Source: Canna indica (lineage: Eukaryota > Streptophyta > Magnoliopsida > Zingiberales > Cannaceae). From it: a stretch of DNA of 64,000 nt. Of this stretch, positions 54,670-64,000 are shown in pieces. The DNA lies in the NCBI GenBank assembly GCA_034359265.1, contig CP136896.1, positions 10,075,501-10,139,500 of the forward strand, given 5' to 3'. Numbering within the stretch: position 1 is the stretch's first letter; each line of letters starts with the position of its first letter. The notes beneath the pieces were generated by a model. That model was not told where the DNA came from. It ran no database searches and was given only the letters and a program-made list of their open reading frames with translations. The translations under genes and the position numbers were made by a program.

Positions 54670-57600
54670 ACGAGGCACGAAGCCACTTTCAACCTCTCCG
54701 CATCAAACACTATACTTGGGTCATAGGAGAATTATGTGGGCAACTTGGGCCGTGTGAATTGCATCATGCTTTGAGGCGGTGACAGAGATGGTCATTGCAG
54801 CGATCACGGGCATAGGATCGAGACAAAAGAATACTATGGAACTCCACATATGAGTGAACCTAGTATTGTCAAGAGTGGAGCCGAGCTCATAGGTAATGTA
54901 AGACAAGACCACACTTGGGATTGTTAGAGTCTTCGAGGGCACTAAGGCTGAAAGTGATGACGCTGAGGTCGAGGACCACACTCGGGGGTAGGTCGAGCTC
55001 GAGAGAAGCGCGCCCGGGGTCATGCTCGTTTAGAGCGAATCAGTCTCATTTAGAGACGAGGACCACTCTCGGGGTTAAGCCGAGCTCGCGAGAAGCGCGC
55101 CTAGGGTCATGCTTGTTCTCTTTCGAAGAGTTTGACTATTTTGTAGGCTTCCTTTCCTACGTCTTTTGCGACCATGTACGGACCTTCCCAGTTTGGGGCG
55201 AGTTTTTCTTCCCCGATGGGCTTCCTCTGGAGTTCGATCTTTCTTAGCACCAGATCTCCCTCTTTGAAGATCCTCGGTCTAACATGCTTGTTGTATTTCC
55301 AAACTATTCTGAGCTTCATGGCTTCTTCTCTAACCCAAGTGAGCTCTCATTCTTCCTCGACGAGATCAAGCTCGACCTGTCGGGATTTTGAGTTGCCTTG
55401 CTCATCGAAAGTTGTTCTATGAGGATCATGACCTCTGCTCTGAAGACAAGCCTATAAGGAGTTTCCTGGGTGGATGATTGGGTGGTTGTATTGTAACCTC
55501 ATAGCACCTTGCGTAGCTCTTCGGCCCAGTGCCCCTTGACTTTGTCAATGAGTCTTATCGAGATGACTTTGTTGGCCGCCTTGGCTAAGATGTTAGTTTG
55601 TGGATGCTCTATTAAGGAGAAGAGCTATTAGATGTTAAGGTCCGAGCAAAATTCCCTGAACCATTCATTCGTGAATTGCATGCCATCATCGCCGATGAGT
55701 TCACATGTTATATTATATCTGCAAATGATCTTCTTCCACATGAACTTCTTAATCTTTTTAGTTGTAATTGAGGCTAGAGGTTCGGCCTCTACCCACTTGG
55801 TGAAGTAGTCGATGGCTACTACCAAATATTTAACTTGCCTTGGGTCCAGGGGGGACCGAGGAAGTCGATCCCCCACCTGGGGAACAACTAGTTGGTCTCC
55901 AAGCTGTGTAACAGCTCAGGGTGTTTCTGTGAAACTTCTAAGAATCTCGGACACTTATGGCACCTTTTGACGTACAGGCTGCAATCTGTCTTCATGATTG
56001 GCCAAAGTATTCAGCCAAAAGGATTTTGGCCGCTAGGGATCTTCCTCAAATATGATTGTCGCAGATGCCTAGTGTACCTCTGCTATCACCATGTCTGTGT
56101 AAGGGTGGCTGATGCACTTAAGCAGTGGCTAAGAGTATCCTCTTATGCATAGTTGGTTTTCGAGAAGGGTGTAATAGCTTGCCATCCTCCAAAATTTCTT
56201 CTTGTTTGAGATGTTCTCTGGCACTTCTCCCTGCCTAAGATAGGCTATATAGGGGGTCCTCTAGTGGGTTGTCTTTTCGATTTCTTGGACTTCGATCAAG
56301 GTGTCCGTCGGTTGAATGCTTGGCTGGCTGAGGACTTATTGAATGACCGGCCTAGAGGTTTCTTAGTGCTAGAGAGCTTAGATAATAGGCCAGCTCAGGT
56401 GTTTTCCTTCGAGGTATGTGTTGTATCACACAATCATCAAAGTTAGTTTAAAGAATGTACTCGTGATAGATACCTTTGTAGGGAGGGGTCCCTTGCTTGG
56501 CAATTATGGTTGACTTGTCCTATGACAAGTTGTGAGAAGATTTTGACTATCACTTTGCGAGCTCCCACGTCACGGGCTCCCATGTCACGGTGACTAGGAC
56601 TTCATATTCCGCTTGGTTATTACTTTCCTTGAATTGGAATTGGAGGGATTGCTCCAAGGCGACTCCCTGATCATTCTCGAGGATGATGTCAGCTCCGCTT
56701 CCTTTTTCGTTTGAGACGTCGTCCACGAACAACGTCCATATTTCGGCTTGATCGGTGTCACCGTCGCCTTCTCTTTCGTAAGCTCGGCGACAAAGTCTGC
56801 CAACACTTGGGCCTTGATAGGGCCCCTTAGTTGATACTCTATGCTGAATTTTGAGAGCTCTACCAACCATACTATCATCCGTCCGATGAGTACGGGCTTG
56901 GCTAGGACCTGCCTTATCGGCTGCTCGGTGCGTACCACGATGTGGTGGCTTTGGAAATATGATATCATCCTTTTGGTCAAGATAACCAGGGCAAATGTGA
57001 GCTTATCTAACCTCTGGTATCTTGCTTTTGACGCTTGAAGGACTTTGCTGACGAAGTAGATCAGTTTCTTATCACTTCCCTTCTCTTGAACTAGTACCGA
57101 GCTGAGGGTGTTCTTTGTTACTGCGAGGTAGAGGAAGAGTGTTTCCCCGTGGTGGGGTTTGTCTAGGGTCGATGGGCTGGTGAGGAAATTTTTGAGTTCT
57201 GCGAATGCATGCTTGCATTCTTTGTTCCACTAGGAGTCTTGATTCTTCCTTCGGATCTTGAAGAAGGGGGCAGCTCTATTTGCCAACCTGGAGACGAACC
57301 TCGACAGCGCGGTTATTCTTCCCGTGAGCTATTGTACCTTTTTTATATTTTGCGGCTATGCATATCTTATATCGCTCGGTATTCCTCATGGTTTGCTTTG
57401 ATTCCTTGGTTTATAAGCATGAACCCGAGGACTTTGCCACCATTGATTCTGAAAAGCACATTTTTCCATATTTAGTCTCATGTTGTAGCGTCTGAGCTAA
57501 CTGAAGATTTCAGTGAGGTCGCCACAGTAATTTTCGACAACTAATGTTTTGGCAATCATGTCGTCCACATATACTTCTAGATTTTGGCCAATCTGTTATT

Positions 57601-58285
57601 TAAAAATCCTATTCATCAAGTGCTCGTACGTAGCACTTGCGTTTTTCAACCCAAAAGGCATCACCTTATAGCAGAAGTTGGTGTGCTCCATGGTGAAGGC
57701 TATTTTTTCTTCGTCTTCTGGTTGCATAATTTGGATCTTGTTGTAGCATGAGTATGCATCCATCACCTTATAGCACAAGTTTGTCTATCCTTGGGAGTGG
57801 GTAGGAGTCCTTTGGACAGACTTTGTTCAAGTCAGTGAAGTCTACACATATTTGCCATTTTCCTAAACTCTTCTTGACCATCACGACGTTTACAAGCCAT
57901 GTGGTGAATTTGATCTATCTAATAAAATAAATTGACACTCGGCTCCAAGCTTTTTCTTCTTTTGCGCACAGGTTTGATCCGGGGGTCGATGGCGAGTTTG
58001 TGGCACATGAATTTAGAGTCTATCCCTGACATGTTGGCAGTCGTCCATGCAAATAGTTCGAAATTGCTTCTGAGCACAATGGCGAGTTGAGTTTTGAGCT
58101 CGGTCGGCAGGTGAGCTCCAATGAATGTCACTTGCTCGGGGGAGGCTCCGGTTTGTACAGGTTCCAGGTCGTCGGCAGGCTAGGGCCGCTCTTGGACATC
58201 TCTTATTGGGTCCAATTCGAATATCAATGGTTGTTGTTATGTGTGGAACACTGAGCGCATCAATTGGGATGAAGGGTCCACAAAG
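54670..58285 (-). mobile_element. Ty3/Gypsy retrotransposon remnant (Tat-like lineage)
   Basis: Reading leftward on the minus strand: end of protease/linker and RT start (58130-57900), RT body (57780-57590), RNase H (56980-56800), a second archaeal-type RNase H (56760-56560) and integrase (55900-55110). The double RNase H order is a hallmark of the Tat lineage. No LTRs were recognised. The left part near 54960-55125 has a tandem duplication of about 95 bp (gaggaccacactcggggg...gggtcatgctcgtt). Stops are many. Confidence 0.85.
55107..58131 (-). pseudogene. Gypsy pol remnant: RT, RNase H, second RNase H, integrase
   Basis: Motifs on minus: FELFAWTTANMSGID (linker before RT); MDAYSCYNKIQIMQPEDEEK and YKVMPFGLKNASATYEHLMN in RT (57780-57600); SKFSIEYQLRGPIKAQVLADF in RNase H (about 56850-56790); WTLFVDDVSNEKGSGADIIL and SNNQAEYEVLV in the second RNase H (56750-56570); YLVVAIDYFTKWVEAEPLAS and ELIGDDGMQFTNEWF in integrase (55830-55640); and KLAPNWEGPYMVAKDVG in its C-terminus (55200-55150). 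The RT YxDD region is not in one frame. Inactive. Confidence 0.88.
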
Positions 58286-59851
58286 ATATATATATATATA
58301 TGGGATCTAGTTTTAAACTTATAAAATTTTAATATTAAAAAGTTATTTTTTATTACACATCAGTATGTCATATCAATGTTTTAAGAGACTGTTGACAAAA
58401 ATCAGACGACGAATCATAATTGAAATAAATGTCGTAGTATATGTCATAATTGAGTAAAAAAAGTACATGTCACAATTGAGAAAAACCTCAAAGTACATGC
58501 TATATTTAAGTATTTTCTCATTTTATAATGCAAGTAGGAATTTGGGTATTCCCCACTGTTTAAAATAGAAAATATTCAATAATCATTTTTATGTATTATC
58601 TACCCTTGTTTATATGCTTCGTAATAAGAATTTGCAACCTATCAATATTTGTCCTTCATAGACTCATGTTAATAGGGATGACCATTCTCTTTGATGGTAC
58701 TTGTGCTTTTTGGATTTATGAATTGGTCAAATAATATTACGCCTACTTGCGATTTTTTATTGATGCCCTTTTTATATATTATTTACACTTGCACATACTT
58801 TGTAATAATGATTTTGCGACTTATCCATATGTCTTTCATAAACTTATATTAATGGGGAGAACTATTGTGTTTGATGGTACTTGTGCCTTTTTGATTTATG
58901 AATTGATATATCATTAATAATGTTATGCATCCTTGCCCTTTTTTATTGACGTTAAAAGGGGAGATAAGTCATGGTTACATGGTTACATTGATTTTCATAA
59001 ATGCATATAAGGGGATTTTAGTTTAATGTATTTTAGATATAAATGTTGATAGGGGAGCATAGAATAGCATTTGATACAAACTTTGGTAAATTAATACTTT
59101 CGAATAATGTTTTTATTATAATATTTGTCGTCATCAAAATGAGAGAGATTGTTGGCCCAAGAGAGAGATATTAGTTTTTATGATAACAAACATATTATTT
59201 ATCAATTTATCAAGTTTTCATTCAAATCGAAGAACGATACGCGTGCGAAGTTCCATTTTGAAACTCAAGTTAAAAATTCAATGAAAATAAACCTTGGAGC
59301 ATAAGCATATCAAGACCCAAGTTTAAAATTCAATTTTTTCTTGTACAATCTTTAAGGCCTCAAATATATTATATCTAATCATTTGAACCCAAACCCAGTC
59401 TAAAGCTTAGTTGTTAGTGATAATTTTCATCGACCCAATGGCTCCTTTTTCAGCCATTTGTCGAGTTCCAACTCATCTATCTACTGGCCATTATTAACAA
59501 AGCCCTAAAATAGTGTTTCTTAGCTCTCCAATGGTTTATCGAGTTCATCCTTGAGTTCTTGAATCGAAAAGTCTGAGTCGAAAGCTCCTACAAAGATTCT
59601 ATTATTTAAGGCCCCAAAGTGATATGAGACAACAAAGAGGAGCTCACTTAAGTTTGCTTATTCTTGAGCTTTTCTTTTATTGGTTTACTTCATTTTGTTG
59701 TGCTCTTGTTGTCGTTTGATTGAAATGTGTAAGTGATGCACCTAGTAATATAAGTTTAATTATTTTTTCCTTTGATATAGAGGTAGAGACATCCTAAAGT
59801 GTTGATGAATAAGTCCTTCCTATACCCTTTTAGGAGGAAAATAGACACTTA
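58286..59851. other. AT-rich intergenic sequence with a 188-bp tandem duplication
   Basis: 58588-58770 and 58771-58957 are diverged direct copies (gttaatagggatgaccattctctttgatggtacttgtgc against attaatggggagaactattgtgtttgatggtacttgtgc). Otherwise no gene or element is recognised. 59150-59850 reads like intergenic or leader sequence. Confidence 0.6.
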
Positions 59852-61273
59852 GGGGGCATTTGGTTGTCCGCAAGTGCAAATGTTGCAACTCTAGTTGCAG
59901 CATTTGGATAACAAATTTATTTGGTTTGCTGCAAAAGCATTTTGAAGCATTTACTAGTTGCAACTTGCATTTCTAATATCATTTGCAGGCCGCAAATGGA
60001 ATTGCAGCCCAAAAAGCTCGCAATATAAGATTGCGAGCTACAAATACAATAATTTAAGTATTAACAAATAATTAATTTTGGCGATTTAGAGTAGTCGGAT
60101 GGAGACGAGATAAATATCAAAATTGTAGATTTTCGCGCGCTGAACGCGATGATAGTGTCAGATTTTCGATCTGATGTCATTTGATAGATTTTTTCATATA
60201 TTTTTAGTATTATATAAAACTTACAAATTATTAATTTATTGGACTAGGTCTGACAAATCATGTCGGGCCTAAGTTTTTGGCTCGGCCCGAAAAAAATTGT
60301 GTCAGGCCCGGCCCGACCCGAAAAAATGCTCGACTCGGCCCGGCTCGGCTCGCCAGACCCGAAAAAATTTGTGCCCGGCCTGGCCCGAAAAAGTTCGTGT
60401 CAGGCCCGGTCTGAAAAAATTTGTGCCCGTCCCAAAAAAAATTGTGCACCGACCCTAAAAAATTAGTGCGCGGCTCGACCCGTCCCGGCCCGGCTCGTCG
60501 GACCCGAAAAAATTCGAGCCCGACCCGGCCTGAAAAAATTCGTGTTAGGCCCGTCCCGAAAAAATTTGTGCCTAGCCCTGAAAAATTCGTGCGCTGCTCG
60601 ACCCGACTCGTCGGACCCGAAAAAAATTCGTGCTCGACCAGGCTCGAAAAAATTTGTGCCCGGCCCGATCCAAAAAAATTCATGCCCGACCCGGCTTGGC
60701 CCGATCGAAAAAAATTCGTGCCCGGCCCGGTCCGAAAAAATTTGTGCCCAGCCCGACCCGAAAGTTCGTGCCCCGATCCGAAAAAATTAGTGTCCAACCC
60801 GGCCTTAAAAAATTCGTGTGCGGCACGGCCCGTCCCGGTTCGGCTCGCCAGATCCGAAAAAATTCATGCCCGACCAGGCTCGAAAAAATCTGTGCCCAGT
60901 CCGGCCCGAAAAAATTCATGCCCGGCTCGAAAAAATTCGTATCCGGTCTTGCCCGAAAAAATTTGTGTCCGGTCTTGCCCGAAAAAATTCGTGCCCGACC
61001 CAGCTCGACCCAAAAAATTCGTGCTCGGCCCAGAGAAATTCATGCACTGTCTGACCCTAAAAAATTCGTATCTGGCTCGAAAAAATTCGTAAGATGTAAG
61101 TTGCAAATGTAATTGCAACTTTCATTTGCAGCCAACCAAACGCTTGCAAATAGAAGTTGCAATTCTACTTGCGAGCAATCAAACGATAGGCTGCAAACTT
61201 TCTTTGCGGGCATTTACTTTTGCATGCAAATAAATTTTGTAGCATTTGCTTTTGTGGGCAACCCAACATCCTC
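59852..61273. mobile_element. Harbinger-like element with GC-rich minisatellite, TSD tta
   Basis: The ends gggggcatttggttgtccgc and inverse gaggatgttgggttgcccac are flanked by tta (59849-59851 and 61274-61276). Near both ends are tttgcagc / tgcaaat repeats that can pair. 60095-60240 holds a block (gtcggatggagacgag, gcgctgaacgcg) that is inverted relative to the one at 8600-8710. The core 60250-61090 is a minisatellite. No transposase. Confidence 0.85.
60250..61090. repeat. GCCCGACCC / GAAAAAATTCGTG minisatellite
   Basis: More than twenty units of about 25-35 bp alternate cccggcccgacc with cgaaaaaattcgtg. It is the inverse of the array at 8040-8420 and longer. Many overlapping frames on both strands (up to 223 codons) result, rich in KKF, RPGPKK or NFFGSG. 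They are repeat translations. Confidence 0.92.
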
Positions 61274-62190
61274 TTAGTGAATTGATTTGAAATTCTTGAT
61301 GACGAGCCAATGGTAGTAGACGTAGGCAATTGTTGAACCACTCTAAATTACTTGTATTTGAATTGTGTTGGTTGTTGATTCTTGCTTAGCTTTAATTTTA
61401 ATTATGTTTATAATATCTTGCTAATTAATCAATTTGACTACATTACATTGAGTTCAATTCTTACATGGAAGTCTCGTTTGCAAATTGACTTAAAAAATTT
61501 AGATATATTATTCCTCTTTTCCAATGTGAACATTGGTAACTAGGCGCTATAATAATTTTTGTAAAGCAACGTAAATATATTCATTTTTAATTATAAATAT
61601 ACTTAATTTTTATTCCATGTCAATTGAGACGGAGTATATTTAAAATGTAGTGATTATTTTATAAAAAATAAATACATAAAAATAAAAAATATTATATCCT
61701 TTTAATTAATATATTTGATAATCATTCAAATACTCACGTGTAATAAAGTGTTTATGATTATTGATGAAATTATAACTCATGCTATTATGAGTAGTCAGAA
61801 GAATTATTAGGTATATTTTAAAGAAAATATAATAATACTTCATAAAAATTTTATGACTATATCTAAAGTAAATATACTTGAATAATAAAAATAAAAATAA
61901 AAATATTTTATACTGTTTCACAGAACCGAAATGTTTCGTATTGATTACGTTGGGCAGAGGCGATTGAGGCGGGATATACTAAGTTAATTTATACGTTGAA
62001 TAGTCAATCTAGAGTTATTTAGATATATATTTTGGTAGGTTGAACTGAATCGGAATCTAATTTGAAGTGTTGAGAAAATGATTGGTCGTCATCCGCACCC
62101 AAGCCATCTGGAGCCCGTTTAAAGGCTCGGATAAACGGATCCAAAAATCCGACCAATTATGATCCTACCTTGTGGGTTGTGGTTAGATAT
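61274..62190. other. Intergenic sequence
   Basis: 61685-61830 resembles the small palindromic repeat at 9741-9862. The rest shows no gene or terminal repeats. Confidence 0.5.
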
Positions 62191-62192
62191 TG

Positions 62193-62202
62193 GCCACGTG
62201 GC
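62193..62202. promoter_or_regulatory. G-box palindrome upstream of the delta-like gene
   Basis: gccacgtggc is a perfect 10-bp palindrome with the core CACGTG, the binding site of plant bZIP and bHLH factors in light- and abscisic-acid-controlled promoters. It lies 94 bp before the ATG at 62296, a typical distance for a plastid-protein gene. Binding is inferred. Confidence 0.5.
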
Positions 62203-62295
62203 GCATACCCAACCATCCACGAAAAACCCACAGAGACCACACTCGCTTAGAAGTTAAAGCTAAAATTTCAACTCTATTTCCGGATCCCAATTCCA

Positions 62296-62976
62296 ATGGA
62301 AGCCCTCTCCTCTCCGGCATCCTCTCTTAAAGCCGCCGCCACCACCCCTTTCCTCTCCGCCGCCACACACCTCAATCAACTCCCCCTGCATCCACCCCGT
62401 TCCGCCCCTCTCCCTGTCCCAAACCTCTCCGCCACCGGCACTCTCAAACCCCAATCCCACCACTACCTCACCAAATTCCCCCTCCGTATCTCCTCGCCTC
62501 CCCGTCCCCGCCCTTCCCACCTCGACGTTCCTCCCCGCCGCACCACTTACCGCTCGGCCTCGACCGGCTACGCCGCCGCCCTCGTCGATGCCGCCCGGTG
62601 CGACGGCGTGCTAGGCGCCGCCGAGCGCGACGCGCGGCGACTCCTCCACGGTATCCGCGGGGTCCTTGTGGACCAGGCGCTTGACGAAAGGACGAAGGGG
62701 AAGGTGGTCAGAGGGGTGGCGGAAGGTGGTGGGTTCTACCGGCACCTGGTGTCGCTGGTGAGGATGCTGGTGGCTAAGGGGAGGGTGGGGCTGGTGGAGG
62801 AGGTGATGGAGGAATTCGGGAGGATCTGCGACGGGCTGAGCGGGACGCGCGCGGTTGTGGTGTCATCGAAGGGGGACATGGAGGATGAGCGTCTGTTGGA
62901 GATCGCCCGGAAGGTGCAGAAGGCGAGCGGCGCGCCCAGGGTGAGGGTGAGACATGTTCGCATGTTGGCTGCCTAA
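62296..62976 (+). CDS. Chloroplast ATP synthase delta-like (OSCP/delta family) protein
   Basis: 226 codons, intronless. Residues 1 to about 75 are rich in Ser, Ala, Pro and Arg with almost no acidic residues, as expected of a plastid transit peptide. The rest follows the delta/OSCP pattern: TGYAAALVDAARCDGVLGAA near 80, a helical region with GKVVRGVAEGGGFYRHLVSL, then RVGLVEEVMEEFGRICDGLSGT, and an ending EIARKVQKASGAPRVRV. In F1Fo ATPase the delta subunit clamps the stator to the top of the catalytic head. Here the protein stops at VRHVRMLAA, before the DPSLVAGF-like strand of the true atpD subunit, so it is more likely the shorter plant paralogue than the housekeeping subunit. GC content is very high (third positions mostly G or C), unlike everything around it. 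Confidence 0.78.
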   Translation: MEALSSPASSLKAAATTPFLSAATHLNQLPLHPPRSAPLPVPNLSATGTLKPQSHHYLTKFPLRISSPPRPRPSHLDVPPRRTTYRSASTGYAAALVDAARCDGVLGAAERDARRLLHGIRGVLVDQALDERTKGKVVRGVAEGGGFYRHLVSLVRMLVAKGRVGLVEEVMEEFGRICDGLSGTRAVVVSSKGDMEDERLLEIARKVQKASGAPRVRVRHVRMLAA

Positions 62977-63747
62977 ATTTATTGGGGAAAGGAATTAGAG
63001 ATGGGATTGTTCACTGGCGTTAAATTAAATACAATTGTGAATTGTATCTCTTAATATTTGAACATTTTCTTTAGAGAAAAAATAGAATGAAGTGATAAGT
63101 TAGTACTTTGATATAGTTGCAATTTGTTGAACATTTCTCTTGTTGAGATAATATGGATTAATGAGTTGTTCTAGAAAACATACCATCAAGCCGCAAGCAT
63201 AATTTGTTACACTGCAAACTAAGGAAAAGCATGCTTTATTAGCTTCATAAAAACTGATACAGACAGACAGTACATAAGATGATGGATATATAATGCAATG
63301 ATATTTGCTCTAACAAAAGAAATAGAGGAACGAATATCAAGAAGAAATAGACCAAGTACTTCGGATATCAATTTTTTTCTGAATACATGAACTTAAGGAA
63401 CCATGGATATAATCTCCAAGGATATCTAAATTGTAAGTAAAGACAAAAAAAGCAGCAGCAAAAAGGATTTAAGAACAGAGAACCAATTGATGAAACTGAC
63501 TAATGGCAGCAATATAGAGATAACTGCGCATCTTGACAGTGCTTAGTAACCTCATAGGTAAGAAGCTAGAGGAAATTGACCTCACTTGATATTGGGTCCT
63601 TGCATATCTGATGTTCTTTGACTGATAACTGGACGTAGGAATCCACTTACAAATAGCACAGAACTTATTTTTCATCAGATTAACAAGGACAGGAACCAGT
63701 AGCATTATGGCAAAGGAAAGCATAATGTTGTGTCCTTTTCTGGTTCA
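62977..63747. other. Intergenic sequence and possible 3' UTR of the right-edge gene
   Basis: The sequence between the delta-like gene and the possible last exon at 63748 is AT-rich. The part from about 63200 on may be the 3' untranslated region of the minus-strand gene. A minus-strand frame of 84 codons (63723-63469) has no domain I recognise. Confidence 0.4.
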
Positions 63748-63809
63748 TTAAATGTTCAGTGGCTCTGCCTCACCATCTCTCTCTTTAAGTGAAATCCAAT
63801 CTTGAGACT
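63748..63809 (-). CDS. Possible last exon of a gene that extends beyond the right edge
   Basis: On the minus strand a pyrimidine tract and acceptor (ttctttaacag) end at 63810. They are followed by a frame reading ESQDWISLKERDGEAEPLNI and a stop TAA (63750-63748). The short acidic C-terminal tail has the composition of a real protein end, but at this length the product cannot be named. Upstream exons would lie past 64000 or in 63830-64000, where I see none. Confidence 0.35.
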
Positions 63810-64000
63810 CTGTTAAAGAATATGGTTAGTGATGATACAGCAAATAATGAAAAGAAAATATCAGTTGAAGACCTATCAATTGCTATTGCTTACTGGTGTA
63901 GACTAATTTGATGCAAAGTTTGTTATATCAGAGAAATTGCTAAAGATGATAAGCATCAAATTCCTGAATTAGATTTTTAGCATAGGGTAAGTGGTCAAGG

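Noticed and set aside
60250..61120. Several long open frames (up to 223 codons) on both strands
   Set aside because: All are translations of the GC-block/gaaaaaattcg minisatellite. The same sequence is open in several frames and gives low-complexity proteins.
1..64000. CRISPR arrays, operons, bacterial ribosome binding sites
   Set aside because: The window is plant nuclear DNA. The regular repeats found are minisatellites with no unique spacers.

Overview
This window is nuclear DNA from a flowering plant. It is mostly a graveyard of transposable elements with very few cellular genes. The plant assignment rests on CACTA elements with TNP2-type transposase and TNPA-like genes, Copia, Gypsy and L1-type elements of plant lineages, a plant-type ABCG transporter relic, a glutamate-receptor-like fragment and a plastid-type ATP synthase delta-like gene. 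The very GC-rich codon use of that last gene hints at a monocot, but this is an inference.

Layout. 1-5726: most of a CACTA element (left tip off-window) with an apparently intact five-exon TNPA-like gene, a 3'-truncated transposase, a long perfect foldback and a 26-bp minisatellite. It sits inside an older Harbinger-like element (5727-6832). 7587-8942: a second Harbinger-like element with a GC-rich minisatellite. 9.1-22.4 kb: a gene-fragment neighbourhood. It holds three copies of a signal-peptide exon/intron segment and an inverted duplication of a promoter plus the start of an aspartic-protease-like gene. The duplication is split by a 4.5-kb Copia element (TSD cttcc). One copy of the segment is split by a 4.8-kb LINE (20-bp TSD), which itself carries a Pack-MULE-like element (9-bp TSD) with a glutamate-receptor fragment. 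22.4-24.8 kb: AT-rich repeats. 24.8-25.8 kb: a second LINE fragment. 25.8-31.8 kb: a Sirevirus-like LTR, a broken gag and a degenerate repeat field.

32.3-34.4 kb: a hAT-type MITE (8-bp TSD) containing two tRNA-like promoter modules, then an ABCG3-like pseudogene. 34.6-35.6 kb: nested inverted-repeat elements. 37.5-43.1 kb: a CACTA end, MITEs, a deleted CACTA copy related to the first, and an LTR remnant. 45.4-50.8 kb: a Russian doll of an LTR split by a CACTA (TSD CCT) split by a hAT element (TSD agtttgga). 51.5-54.6 kb: an AT-rich higher-order repeat. 54.7-58.3 kb: a decayed Tat-like Gypsy element on the minus strand. 59.85-61.27 kb: another Harbinger-like element with the GC-rich minisatellite. 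62.3-63.0 kb: the one clearly intact cellular gene, an ATP-synthase-delta-like gene with a G-box upstream. The right edge may hold the last exon of a minus-strand gene.

Most coding potential is decayed. The most interesting points are structural: a foldback in the transposase leader that is conserved between two CACTA elements, tRNA-like modules inside a hAT MITE, a captured receptor fragment in a MULE, and exact target-site duplications that give the order of the insertions. All assignments come from reading the sequence. No database search was possible.
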